From the NCBI GenBank assembly GCA_046331465.1, contig JAXLQV010000001.1, positions 1,984,001 to 2,048,000 on the forward strand: 64,000 bases of DNA, written 5' to 3'. The translations under genes and the position numbers were made by a program. Position 1 is the stretch's first letter. Every line of letters starts with the position of its first letter. The DNA comes from UBA5066 sp046331465. GTDB taxonomy: Bacteria > Acidobacteriota > Thermoanaerobaculia > UBA5066. Below the pieces are notes generated by a model. It did no database searches. It worked only from the letters and a program-made list of their open reading frames with translations, and was not told the DNA's origin. This document shows positions 1-8,249 of the stretch, one piece after another.

Positions 1-422
1 GCGAGGAGCTCGACGAGGGTCGGCTCGCCGTCGCCCAGGAGGACGAAGGAGGCCCCGGCCTCGAGGTAGCGGCGGCGGTGGTCCGACGCGTCGGAGCCGG
101 AGACGACGACCGTCGCGCCCGCCGCCCGCGAGCTCCTCACCATCGCCAGGGCCTCGGCCTCCATGACGGAGAGGCACATCTTCGTGAGCCAGTTGAAGCC
201 GTCGTCGTAGATCACGACGACGTCCGGCCTCGCCCGCGCGAGCGGCGCGTCGAGGGAGGAGGCGCCGGGAGCGAAGAACGTGTCGTGGAAGGCGACGTCG
301 TGACCGGCGGCGCGCACGGCGGCGGCGGCGTAGAGCGTCCCGAGGGGCGGGTAGGGGCGCGCGGCCTTCGCCTGCTTCGGGTCGAGAGCGAGGAAGTAGG
401 GGTGCGTGAAGAGGACCTTCAC
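1..422 (-). CDS. Cobalamin-binding radical SAM family protein, N-terminal part (cut by window edge)
   Basis: Only the first 140 residues are inside the window; the rest lies beyond base 1. The start is a GTG at 420-422 that overlaps the stop of the upstream gene as GTGA. The visible part has the look of the B12-binding (Rossmann-like) domain that precedes a radical SAM domain: an N-terminal VLFTHPYFLALDP strand, then PYPPLGTLYAAAAVRAAGHDV, a DVVVIYDDGFNW segment, and GDGEPTLVELL at the edge. In this family the first domain binds methylcobalamin or AdoCbl and the missing domain would carry CxxxCxxC. The radical SAM part is inferred, not seen. Its substrate is unknown; the coupled nucleotidyltransferase and the polysaccharide genes beyond suggest a surface or lipid modification. 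Confidence 0.7.
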   Translation of the reverse strand, partial: MKVLFTHPYFLALDPKQAKAARPYPPLGTLYAAAAVRAAGHDVAFHDTFFAPGASSLDAPLARARPDVVVIYDDGFNWLTKMCLSVMEAEALAMVRSSRAAGATVVVSGSDASDHRRRYLEAGASFVLLGDGEPTLVELL

Positions 423-1417
423 GCGTCCGCCGCCTCGCCGAGCCGCACGCCGTGCCTCGCCTCGAACTCCCGGATCTCCTCCGCGTGCCGCGCGAGGACC
501 CGTTCCTGGAAGTGGTTCGGATGGTGCTTGGAGGAGCCCTTCTCGGCCCGCAGGGCCACCTCGAACGCGGTCTCGGCGAGGTGGGCGTAGCGGCGGCGGT
601 TGCGCCGGGAGATCGCCTCGCGGAGGCGGTCGTCGAGGCGGTCGCCGCGGGGCCCGGAGAGGAGGCGCTCGACGAGCCGCTTGACGGGGCCCGACGGCAC
701 GGGCGGCGGGAGCGGCCCGTCGGGACGCCAGGCGGGGAGGAACCCGGAGACCCAGGGGTTCTCGCGGAAGAACGCCTCGAAGGCCGCCCCGCCCTCGACC
801 GGCTTCAGCCAGGCGACCTCGGTCGCGGTGAAGGCGTTCCGGTCCGGGATGGAGAGCGCGTCCTCGGCGACGAGGTAGTTGACGCAGAAGAGGCGGTGCG
901 AGTCGAGGAGGACGACCTTCTTGAAGAGCATCAGCAGCGTCCGGCAGATCCAGACGCGCCCCTTCGCGGTCACGACGAAGAAGTCGACGTCGTCGCCGTC
1001 GCGGAAGACGCCCTTGGAGATCGTCCCGGTGAGGGCGACGCCCCGGACGAACGGGAACCGCGCGATGAGGCGGCTCCGACGGAGCGCCCTCGGGAGCGCC
1101 CCGGACGCGCACCGCTCGGCCTCGCGCCGCTCGGAGGCCTGCGACGCGTCGCCGACGAAGTAGAGCCCGTCGCTCTCGCCGGCGAGGCCGCGGTCGACGA
1201 GGTCCGAGAGGACCCGGGCCGCCTCGCCGGGACCCGCGAACGCGTGGCCCGAGAGGCGCTCGACCTCGTCTCCCCGCAGGGGGAAGCGGAAGATCCGGTA
1301 GTAGAGGAGCGCGCGGAGGACGGCGGCGTGGGCGTGGGCGAGGCCGCCTCCCGGGGGAGGAGCGCCCGCCACGTCCGCCCCGTGGGCCTCCGGAGACTCG
1401 CGGTGTGCCGTCGACAA
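419..1417 (-). CDS. Nucleotidyltransferase-fold protein, probably with an N-terminal winged helix
   Basis: Residues about 35-95 (from HAHAAVLRALLYYRIFRF onward) look like a helix-turn-helix or winged-helix region. They are followed by a minimal nucleotidyltransferase signature, GTISKG then DGDDVDFFVV, which gives the small-residue loop and the D-x-D metal-binding acidic pair of the superfamily. The C-terminal half is basic and unassigned. The start is uncertain: TTG at 1415-1417 lies 8 nt after a TAATAT box, while GTG at 1370-1372 would give 317 residues. The stop overlaps the GTG of the downstream radical SAM gene by 4 bases, so the two are probably co-translated. Substrate and target are not known. 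Confidence 0.65.
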   Translation of the reverse strand: MSTAHRESPEAHGADVAGAPPPGGGLAHAHAAVLRALLYYRIFRFPLRGDEVERLSGHAFAGPGEAARVLSDLVDRGLAGESDGLYFVGDASQASERREAERCASGALPRALRRSRLIARFPFVRGVALTGTISKGVFRDGDDVDFFVVTAKGRVWICRTLLMLFKKVVLLDSHRLFCVNYLVAEDALSIPDRNAFTATEVAWLKPVEGGAAFEAFFRENPWVSGFLPAWRPDGPLPPPVPSGPVKRLVERLLSGPRGDRLDDRLREAISRRNRRRYAHLAETAFEVALRAEKGSSKHHPNHFQERVLARHAEEIREFEARHGVRLGEAADA

Positions 1418-1425
1418 CGTGGCGG

Positions 1426-1431
1426 ATATTA
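1426..1431 (-). promoter_or_regulatory. -10-like box (TAATAT on the minus strand) for the nucleotidyltransferase gene
   Basis: TAATAT ends 8 nt before a TTG candidate start, so transcription would begin at or next to the start codon. No convincing -35 element is seen. It supports the TTG start over the internal GTG. Confidence 0.4.
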
Positions 1432-1454
1432 CCGGTCCGTCCCCGGCCGGATGG

Positions 1455-1460
1455 TACGGT
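1455..1460 (+). promoter_or_regulatory. -10-like box (TACGGT) for the SGNH hydrolase gene
   Basis: TACGGT is followed by exactly six G bases and then the GTG start, which places +1 on the start codon. It forms a divergent pair with the box at 1426-1431. No -35 is evident. Confidence 0.35.
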
Positions 1461-1466
1461 GGGGGG

Positions 1467-2561
1467 GTGGAGAGGACGGCCCCCCGGGGAAACCGGTTTT
1501 CGCGATTCCCGCGCCTCACGCTCCTCCTCGTCGCGGCGCTCGTCCTCCTCGCCGGCCTCGTCCTCCTCGAGCTCCTCGTCCGGTCGGCCGCCGTCGACTT
1601 CTACGCCCCGGAGCTTGCGCGGGGGACGCCGCAGCCCGGCCCAGGCGGCCCGCCGCTCCCGACCCTCCTCGCCCTCGGCGACTCCTTCACCGCGAACCCG
1701 GACGGCTGGGTCTCCCGGCTCCGGTCGGCGCTGGGGCCCGGGTGGCGGGTCGTCGGCTCGGGGGTGAGCGGCTTCACGACGCGGCAGATCGCGCGGATCG
1801 CCCCGGGCCGCGTCGCGCGCTTCGCGCCACGCGTCGTCGTCGTGCAGCTCTACGCGGGGAACGACCTCCTCGAGCTCCGCCACCCCGTCCGGTGGCGCAG
1901 CGCGCACGTCGTGAGGAACCTCTTCTGGACTCTCTCCGACGCCGGCTTCGAGTCGCCGGGACTCCTGAACTACCGCGCGGGCCAGGCCGCGGGCGCGCTC
2001 CTCCGCCGTCTCGGCGCCGCGCCCCTGCCGGAGGGCGGCCGGCTCGCCCTCGAGTCCCGGCCGTTCGACCCCTCGCTCTACAACGCGCGCGACCGGGACC
2101 TCCTCGCGCTCGACCCGTCCGTCGTGGAGAGGCAGCTCCGCCTCTCCGGCGGGATGGAGCAGGCGTTCGAGGCCTACGCCGCGCACCTCCGCTCGATCCT
2201 CGCCGCCTGCCGCCGCGGAGGCGCGCGGGTCGTCGTCTTCGTCGTGCCGCACGCCGTCGAGGTCGATCCGGCCTGGGTCGCGCGCTTCGAGGCGCTCGGC
2301 GCGCGCTTCGAGAGGCCCGGGGCCCTCGCGGAGCCGGAGTCCCCGTTCGGCCTCGCCGTGCGCCGCGTCGTCGCGACCGAGGAGGGGGCGGCCTTCCTCG
2401 ACGTCAAGCCGGCCCTCCGCGCGGCCGAGGCGGCCGGAAGGGGGGTCTACCGCAACAACGACCCGCACTTCTCGCCGGAGGGGGACCGCGTCCTCGCCGC
2501 GCTCCTCCTCGACGAGCTCGCCCGCTCAGGCTTCGTTGCCGAGAGCCCGCGACAGCAGTAG
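1467..2561 (+). CDS. Membrane-anchored SGNH/GDSL-type hydrolase
   Basis: This 364-residue protein has a short basic N-terminus, one hydrophobic segment at residues about 16-40, and then an SGNH hydrolase domain. Block I is LALGDSF (nucleophile Ser around residue 73), block III is YAGNDLLEL (Asn around 132), and block V is NDPHF near the C-terminus (Asp about 332, His about 335), so the catalytic set is complete. Such enzymes remove or transfer acyl groups on sugars at the membrane or periplasm. The position beside a flippase and polymerase suggests a role in polysaccharide O-acetylation or deacylation, which is an inference. The GTG at 1467 was chosen because of the box six bases upstream. 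The last 36 bp overlap the convergent flippase gene. Confidence 0.75.
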   Translation: MERTAPRGNRFSRFPRLTLLLVAALVLLAGLVLLELLVRSAAVDFYAPELARGTPQPGPGGPPLPTLLALGDSFTANPDGWVSRLRSALGPGWRVVGSGVSGFTTRQIARIAPGRVARFAPRVVVVQLYAGNDLLELRHPVRWRSAHVVRNLFWTLSDAGFESPGLLNYRAGQAAGALLRRLGAAPLPEGGRLALESRPFDPSLYNARDRDLLALDPSVVERQLRLSGGMEQAFEAYAAHLRSILAACRRGGARVVVFVVPHAVEVDPAWVARFEALGARFERPGALAEPESPFGLAVRRVVATEEGAAFLDVKPALRAAEAAGRGVYRNNDPHFSPEGDRVLAALLLDELARSGFVAESPRQQ

Positions 2562-3722
2562 CGCCGCCGTCACGGCGCCGATCAGCTCCCCGGTCACGGC
2601 CGCGTACGCCGCGCCCCCGGGCCCGAGCGACGGCACGAGGAGGAGCGACCCGGAGAGGTGGACCGCGAGGCCCGCGAGCGCTCCCGCGAGGGCGAGACCG
2701 GTCCGCTCGCGCGCCACGAGCGCCTGCCCGCAGAGGGTCGAGATCGCCACCGGGAGCGCGGCCGGGGCGAGGCGCGCGACGATGGCGGCGATCTCCGCGC
2801 CCGAGCCGTCGTAGAGGCGCGGCGCGAGGAGGAGCGCTCCCGCCGCCACCGCGATCGCCCCGAGGATGCCGACCGCGGCGAAGAGGCTTGCGGCCTTCCG
2901 GAGGCGCGCGTTCGTCGGCCGCTCGGCGGCGACCGTGGGGAAGAAGGCGAGCATGGCGCCGTACGGGAGGACGTAGGCGGCCTCCACCCAGCGCGACGCC
3001 GTGGCGAAGAGGCCGACGTCCCGGAAGCCGCGGTAGGCGCGGAGGAGCCCCAGGTCGGCCCGGAGCGCGAGGAACGCGGTGGCCGAGAGCGCCGCGAGGA
3101 GGAAGATCTCCCGCCAGGGCGCGGCCGGGGCCGGGGCGGACGCCTGCGGGACGGGAGCCGGCGGGAGCGGCCTCGCCGCGAGGACGAGCGCCGCCGCCGC
3201 CCAGCCGGGGATCGCGGAGAGGAGGAGCACCTTCGCGGGGAAGGACTCGTCGGCGCCGTCGGGCGCGAGGACGAGGAGGAGGATCGGGAGGGCGACCTTC
3301 TGCGCCGTCCCCGCGATCCCTTCGAGCGCGAAGAGACCCCGCCCGCGCGCGGACGCGAAGAGGAGGTTGAGGGGGAGGAGCAGGGCGAAGGCGGCGCCGA
3401 GCCAGCCCCAGACGGGGGCGAGGGCCCGGACGCCGAAGGCGAGGAGGACGAGGAGCGCCGCGAGCGTCGCGCAGGTGAGAACGGCCGCCCGGGCGACGCG
3501 GCGGGACGTCGTCGCGTCGCCGCGGGCCCCCGCGCGGACGAGGAGCGTTCCCGCGGCCGCTTCGAGGGCCGGCTGGAGGGCGAAGAGGAGGACGGCCCAC
3601 GCGAGCGTGAAGCGGCCCACCGCGTCGAGCGGGAGGACGAGCGGCAGGAGCGCGAAGAACGCGAAGACCGATCCCCGGCCGACTCCCTGGTGGAGGAAGA
3701 CCCAGGCGAGGCGGCGGATCAC
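2526..3722 (-). CDS. Polysaccharide (O-antigen/teichoic acid type) flippase, MATE/Wzx-like
   Basis: The 398-residue protein is almost entirely hydrophobic, with about 11-12 predicted membrane segments and short charged loops, the length and profile of Wzx-type lipid-linked oligosaccharide flippases. Examples are the opening VFLHQGVGRGSVFAFFALLP, the central segment with RADLGLLRAYRGFRDVGLFA (typical of the loop before TM7), and the late segment SLLLVPSLGPGGAAYA. The last two patterns recur in the PST exporter family. Its GTG start overlaps the stop of the upstream Wzy-like gene as GTGA, so the two form one unit. It would move undecaprenyl-linked repeat units across the inner membrane. Confidence 0.8.
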   Translation of the reverse strand: MIRRLAWVFLHQGVGRGSVFAFFALLPLVLPLDAVGRFTLAWAVLLFALQPALEAAAGTLLVRAGARGDATTSRRVARAAVLTCATLAALLVLLAFGVRALAPVWGWLGAAFALLLPLNLLFASARGRGLFALEGIAGTAQKVALPILLLVLAPDGADESFPAKVLLLSAIPGWAAAALVLAARPLPPAPVPQASAPAPAAPWREIFLLAALSATAFLALRADLGLLRAYRGFRDVGLFATASRWVEAAYVLPYGAMLAFFPTVAAERPTNARLRKAASLFAAVGILGAIAVAAGALLLAPRLYDGSGAEIAAIVARLAPAALPVAISTLCGQALVARERTGLALAGALAGLAVHLSGSLLLVPSLGPGGAAYAAVTGELIGAVTAALLLSRALGNEA

Positions 3723-4969
3723 GGTTCCTCCCAGGGCGATGCGACGCTCGCCGCGCACGACATCAGGACGAGCAGCGTCACCGGCTCGTAGAGGAAGCAG
3801 TCGACGAGCTGCCCGGCGAGGAGCGCCGCGAGCGCCCCTCCCGCCGGCCGCGCGAGCCAGAGGGAGGGGCGGAGGGAGGCGAGGACGAGCAGCCCGAGGG
3901 CGAGGCCGGGGAGGCCGAGGTCGACGAGGAGGTTGAGGGGGAGGCTGTGGGTGTTGAACCCCTCCCGGCCCATCAGGCCCGGCGTGACGTAGCGGGTGAA
4001 GACGCCCGGCCCGAGGCCCAGGATCGGCCGGTACGAGACGCAGACCGCCGCCTGGCGCCAGATCTTCCCGCGCAGGGAGAGCGACAGCATCGGGTCGGCG
4101 AGCGAGGAGGAGCCGACGTACATCTCCGGAAGGAGGGCGCGCGCGACGGGGGACGCCCGCTCGATCCGGAGCTGGTAGGCGGCCACCGGGAGGAGGACGA
4201 GGCCCGCGGCGAAGAAGGCCGCGAGCGCGACGGAGCGGCGCGGCGCACGGCGGGCGAGCGCCCGCACGGCCGTCACGGCCAGGACGAGGGCCGCCACGCC
4301 CCAGGCGTTCCGGCTCCCCGACTGGGCGACCTGCGCGAGGAAGAGGAGCGAGGCGAGGAGCGCCGGGCGCGGCGCGACGAGGCGGGCCGCGGCCATCCCC
4401 TCCGAGAGCGCGACCCCGGCGACCATCAGGACGCCGTACGGGTTCGGCCACGGGAGGATGGAGGAGATCCGCGGCAGGATCGAGAGGGAGCGGTCGTCCC
4501 GGAAGAGGCGGTAGAGGAAGGACTGCGGGAAGAACGACTCGGCGACGCCGAGGAGCGCGAGGACGACGAGGAAGGCGAGGAGGGCGCGGAGCGAACGCCC
4601 GGCCCGCTCCTTCCCGTCGAACCGGACGAGGAGGGCGACGAAGACGGCGGCGTAGAGCGCGGCCTTCAGGGCGATGCGGGCCGCGGCCGCCGGCTTCGGG
4701 CTCGCCGCGGCCGCGACGGCCGTCCAGAGGAGGAGCGCGGCCGCGGAGGAGAGGAGGAGGGCGTGCCGCGAGAAGAGCTCCCCGAGCCGCTTCCACGCCG
4801 AGAGGAGGACGACGGCGGCGGCGAGGGGGAAGACCAGGTTCGGGAGTCCCGCGCCGAGGAACGGGACGCGAAAGGCGCTCGCGGCGGACGTCGCGAGGAG
4901 GAGGACGAAGGCGCCCTCCCCGAGCCTCTCGCGGCTCCCGTCGTCGATGATCGGCTGCGTTTCCTGCAA
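3719..4969 (-). CDS. O-antigen polymerase/ligase family membrane protein (Wzy/WaaL-like)
   Basis: About 416 residues with some ten membrane segments and one larger periplasmic loop before the last helices. The region GPGVFTRYVTPGL followed by NTHSLPLNLLVDLGLPGLA is the pattern of the Wzy_C domain, with the H of NTHS at the position conserved in O-antigen ligases and polymerases. The central SGSRNAWG also recurs in this family. The start is not certain; a TTG at 4967-4969 is used because no ATG or GTG precedes the first membrane segment in frame. It sits head to head with a glycosyltransferase gene and is coupled to the flippase. Whether it polymerises or ligates cannot be told from sequence. 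Confidence 0.75.
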   Translation of the reverse strand: MQETQPIIDDGSRERLGEGAFVLLLATSAASAFRVPFLGAGLPNLVFPLAAAVVLLSAWKRLGELFSRHALLLSSAAALLLWTAVAAAASPKPAAAARIALKAALYAAVFVALLVRFDGKERAGRSLRALLAFLVVLALLGVAESFFPQSFLYRLFRDDRSLSILPRISSILPWPNPYGVLMVAGVALSEGMAAARLVAPRPALLASLLFLAQVAQSGSRNAWGVAALVLAVTAVRALARRAPRRSVALAAFFAAGLVLLPVAAYQLRIERASPVARALLPEMYVGSSSLADPMLSLSLRGKIWRQAAVCVSYRPILGLGPGVFTRYVTPGLMGREGFNTHSLPLNLLVDLGLPGLALGLLVLASLRPSLWLARPAGGALAALLAGQLVDCFLYEPVTLLVLMSCAASVASPWEEP

Positions 4970-5032
4970 TGGGGCTCGGCCGCCCGGGCGGGTGAGAAGA
5001 TCGCCCGGGGGGCTCGCGAAGCTAGCACACCG

Positions 5033-6220
5033 GTGAAGGTCCTTCTCGTCTGCCCGAAGCCGCCGTGGCCGCCGGTCGACGGCGGGACCTTCGCCATGGC
5101 GAGGATGGCCGCGGGCCTCGCCGGCGCCGGGCACCGCGTCCACGTCCTCTCGGCCGCGACGCCGAAGCACCCGGGCGGCGGCACGCGACCCGCCGGCGTG
5201 ACGGCCGAGTCCGTGGCCGTCGACACGTCGATCGGGCCGCTCGGCCTCCTCGCGTCGCTCCCCGGGAGCCGCCCCTACGCCACGGCGCGCTTCGCGAGCG
5301 CGGCGTTCTCCCGCCGGCTGGAGGCGCTCCTCGGCGGCGATTCGTGGGACGTCGTCCAGCTCGAGGGGCTCGGCACCTACCCGCACGCCGCCGCGGTCCG
5401 ACGCCGCGCGCGCGCCCGGCTCGTCGTGCGGGCGCACAACGTCGAGCACGCGCTCTTCCTCGAGCGGGCGGAGCGGGCCGGCAACGCCCTGGCCGCCGCG
5501 TTCCTCCGGCTCGAGGCCCGCCGCGTCGAGCGGCTCGAGAAGCAGACCTGGCGCCTCGCGCACGGGATCGCGGCGATCGGGCCGGAGGTCGCCGCCGCCT
5601 GTTCCCGGGAGACGCCCGCCTCCGTGGCGGTCGTGCCGCTCGGCGTCGACGTGCCTGCCGCACCGCCACCGCCCGGACCGCCGGGCGCGCTCCTCCACCT
5701 CGCCGCGATGGACTGGTGGCCGAACCGGGAGGGGCTCGCCTGGTTCCTCGCCGAGGCGTGGCCCCGGGTCCGTTCCGCGCGGCCCGGCACGACGCTCCGC
5801 CTCGCCGGGCGGGGAATGGCCGGCTTCGCGGGCGGCCGCGCGGACGACGGCGTCGCCGTGGAGGGAGAGGTCCCCGACGCCGCGGGGTTCCTCGCGTCCG
5901 GGGCGGTGCTCGTCGTCCCGCTCCTCTCCGGGAGCGGCGTGAGGGTGAAGATCGTCGAGGCGATGGCGCAGGCGCGGGCCGTCGTCGCCACGCCGCGGGC
6001 GGTGGAAGGCCTGGGTGGCGTGACGCCGGGGGAGCACCTCCTCGTGGGGGAGGGGGCCGGAGGCCTCGCCGCGGCCGTCGTGCGCGCGCTCGACGAGCCG
6101 GGGCTCGCGGCGCGGCTCGGGCGGGGGGCGTGGGAGCTGGCCCGGGAGCGCTTCTCGGAGGAGGCCGTGGCCCGGACCGCCGCGAGCTTCTATCATCCGC
6201 TCCTCTCCGCCGAAGCATGA
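5033..6220 (+). CDS. GT4-like (GT-B fold) glycosyltransferase
   Basis: 395 residues. The N-terminal Rossmann domain begins KVLLVCPKPPWPPVDGGTFA, a glycine-containing loop after the first strand common in family 4 transferases. The acceptor region includes VVRAHNVEHALF. The donor-binding C-terminal domain has AMDWWPNREGLAWF and then LSGSGVRVKIVEAMAQARAV, the E-x(7)-E-like region that contacts the nucleotide sugar. GTG at 5033 is preceded by a TAGCAC box and a G-rich stretch. Its stop overlaps the next transferase start (ATGA). It probably adds one sugar to a lipid-linked repeat unit at the cytoplasmic face; donor and acceptor are unknown. Confidence 0.8.
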   Translation: MKVLLVCPKPPWPPVDGGTFAMARMAAGLAGAGHRVHVLSAATPKHPGGGTRPAGVTAESVAVDTSIGPLGLLASLPGSRPYATARFASAAFSRRLEALLGGDSWDVVQLEGLGTYPHAAAVRRRARARLVVRAHNVEHALFLERAERAGNALAAAFLRLEARRVERLEKQTWRLAHGIAAIGPEVAAACSRETPASVAVVPLGVDVPAAPPPPGPPGALLHLAAMDWWPNREGLAWFLAEAWPRVRSARPGTTLRLAGRGMAGFAGGRADDGVAVEGEVPDAAGFLASGAVLVVPLLSGSGVRVKIVEAMAQARAVVATPRAVEGLGGVTPGEHLLVGEGAGGLAAAVVRALDEPGLAARLGRGAWELARERFSEEAVARTAASFYHPLLSAEA

Positions 6221-7380
6221 GGATCTTCGTCCTGCTCTCCCGGTTCCCCCACCCGCTCGACAAGGGGGATCGGCTCCGCGCCTTCCACCAGGTGGCGGAG
6301 CTCTCGCGGCGACACGAGGTCGTCCTCTGCGCGCTCGCGCACGAGGAGGTCTCGGACGCCTCGCGGGCGGCGGTCTCGGCGATCTGCTCGAGGCTCGAGG
6401 TGATCCCGCTCTCGCGGTCCGGGACGGCCCTCGGGATGGCGCGCGCGCTCGTGACGGGCCTCCCGCTCCAGGTCGGTTTCTTCCTCTCGGGGAGGGCCCG
6501 CCGCCGCGTCCGGGAGCTCGTGGCCGAGACGGCCCCGGACCGCCTCCTCTTCCAGCTCGTCCGGACCGCGGAGTACTCGAGGGGACTCGAGGAGGCCTCC
6601 GCGATCGACCTGATGGACGCCTTCTCGTGGGGCCTCGAGCAGCGCGCGCGCCACTCGCCCTCCTGGCTCGCGCCGTTCCTGCGCTTCGAGGCGCGCCGCG
6701 TCGCGAGGTACGAGGAGGACGCGCTCCGGAGGTTCCGGCGGGCGTCGGTCGTCACCGTCCAGGATCGCGAGCACCTGCCCCGGGTGTCCCGCGGAAACGT
6801 CGCGGTCGTCGGGAACGGCGTCGACTTCGACGCGTTCGCGCCGCGGGATGCCGCCAAGGAGGCCGACCTCCTCTTCGTCGGCAACATGGCGTACCCGCCC
6901 AACGTCCTCGCGGCGGAGACCCTCGTCCGCGAGGTGCTTCCGCGCGTGCGGGCCGAGCGTCCCGCGCGGGTCCTCATCGCCGGGACCTCGCCCGTCGCGC
7001 GGGTCCGTCGCCTCGCCGGGGACGGCGTCGAGGTGACGGGGCGGGTCGAGGACATCGCGTCGTGCTACGCGCGGAGCCGGGTCTTCGTGGCGCCGCTCAC
7101 GGTCGCGACCGGGCTCCAGAACAAGCTCCTCCAGGCCCTCGCGATGGGGATCCCGTGCGTGACGAGCGAGGCGGCGCGCCGGGCGCTCGGAGCCTCGGAG
7201 AACGAGATGCGGAGCGGCCGCGACGCGCACGAGGTCGCCGCGGCGGTCCTCGAGCTCCTCCGGGACCCCCTCGCCGCGGAAGAGCTGGGGAGACGAGGGC
7301 GCGCGTTCGCGCTCCGGGACTTCCGGTGGCCGGCGGCGGCCGAGGCCCTCGAGCGCGTCGTCTGCGCGGAGGCGGGGTGA
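6217..7380 (+). CDS. GT4-like glycosyltransferase resembling exosortase/EpsH-associated sugar transferases
   Basis: 387 residues, with ATG overlapping the preceding stop by four bases. The N-terminus reads RIFVLLSRFPHPLDKGDRLR, with the PxxKGDxxR pattern typical of the sugar transferases found beside EpsH/exosortase loci. The C-terminal domain has DLLFVGNMAYPPNV, VEVTGRVEDI, VFVAPLTVATGLQNKLLQAL and MGIPCVTS, which together form the donor site of GT4 enzymes. No exosortase gene lies in this window, so the EpsH link is by similarity only. It is co-translated with the preceding transferase and the following Wzz-like gene, which supports one assembly pathway. Confidence 0.8.
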   Translation: MRIFVLLSRFPHPLDKGDRLRAFHQVAELSRRHEVVLCALAHEEVSDASRAAVSAICSRLEVIPLSRSGTALGMARALVTGLPLQVGFFLSGRARRRVRELVAETAPDRLLFQLVRTAEYSRGLEEASAIDLMDAFSWGLEQRARHSPSWLAPFLRFEARRVARYEEDALRRFRRASVVTVQDREHLPRVSRGNVAVVGNGVDFDAFAPRDAAKEADLLFVGNMAYPPNVLAAETLVREVLPRVRAERPARVLIAGTSPVARVRRLAGDGVEVTGRVEDIASCYARSRVFVAPLTVATGLQNKLLQALAMGIPCVTSEAARRALGASENEMRSGRDAHEVAAAVLELLRDPLAAEELGRRGRAFALRDFRWPAAAEALERVVCAEAG

Positions 7381-8249
7381 GCGGAACCGATCGCGAGCCG
7401 ACGGTCCTCGACGCCGGCGCCCTCGCCCTTCGGCTCCTCCGGGCGGTCCCCTGGGCGCTCGGCGCGGCCCTCGTCGCGGCGGGCGTCGCCGCCCTCGTGA
7501 GCTCCCTGATCCCGCCCACCTGGCAGTCCGGCCTCCGGCTCCAGCTGGTTTCCCCGAGTGCACCGCTCCCGGACGGCGTGACCTGGCCGACTCAGGCGGG
7601 AGAGGTCCAGGCGCTCCTCCTCGGGGCGGCGAACCGAGCCGAGGTGGCGAAGGACCCCGGGGCGAGGGCGGCGCTCGGTGGAGACGTGGGACCGGGAGCG
7701 GAGGAGCGCCTCGCGAGGTCCTACGCGAAGCAGGTCGCCGTCTTCCCGGGAGCCGGTCGAACCGTCTGGGTCGTCGCGCGCGACGCCGATCCGGCGCGGG
7801 CCTCGCGCCTCGCCGCCCGGGTCGTGGAGACGGGAGCCGCCCTCGCCCGGGCGAGCCTTGTCGCGGCGGCGGAGAGGGCGACCGCCTCGTGGGACCGGGC
7901 CGCGGCCGGGCATCGCGAGGAGATCCGGCGGCTCGACGCGCAGCTCGGCCCGCTCGCCGAAGGTTCCCGTGCCCGCGGGAACGGCCTGCCGCCCGCGGAG
8001 GTCGAGCAGCTCCTCGCGGCCCGCAGGGTCCGCGTCGCCGCGCTCGAGGAGATCGAGCGGCGGCGCCTCGCCGTCCGCGAGGTCGTCGAAGGGGACGCGT
8101 CGCCCTGGATTCCCGACCCGCTTCCGGGGAGCGGCGGAGACCTCGTGCCGCCGGACCGGTTCGCCACGCTCGCCGGCCCGGCCCTCTTCGCGGCGGCGCT
8201 CGCCTTCCTCGCACGCCTCCTGCGCGATGGCCGGCCCGCCCGCGGCTGA
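7377..8249 (+). CDS. Wzz-like polysaccharide co-polymerase / chain length determinant
   Basis: 290 residues. A first membrane helix spans residues about 20-43 (ending before SSLIPPTWQS), a long periplasmic part is rich in Arg, Ala and Glu with coiled-coil character around residues 150-245, and a second helix near residue 270-285 is followed by a short basic tail. This two-helix hairpin with a periplasmic coil is the Wzz architecture. No tyrosine kinase domain follows, so it is a class 1-type co-polymerase. The GTG start overlaps the previous stop (GTGA), and its end overlaps the Wzy-like gene by 23 bp. It likely sets the length of the polymer made by its neighbour. Confidence 0.7.
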   Translation: MSGTDREPTVLDAGALALRLLRAVPWALGAALVAAGVAALVSSLIPPTWQSGLRLQLVSPSAPLPDGVTWPTQAGEVQALLLGAANRAEVAKDPGARAALGGDVGPGAEERLARSYAKQVAVFPGAGRTVWVVARDADPARASRLAARVVETGAALARASLVAAAERATASWDRAAAGHREEIRRLDAQLGPLAEGSRARGNGLPPAEVEQLLAARRVRVAALEEIERRRLAVREVVEGDASPWIPDPLPGSGGDLVPPDRFATLAGPALFAAALAFLARLLRDGRPARG

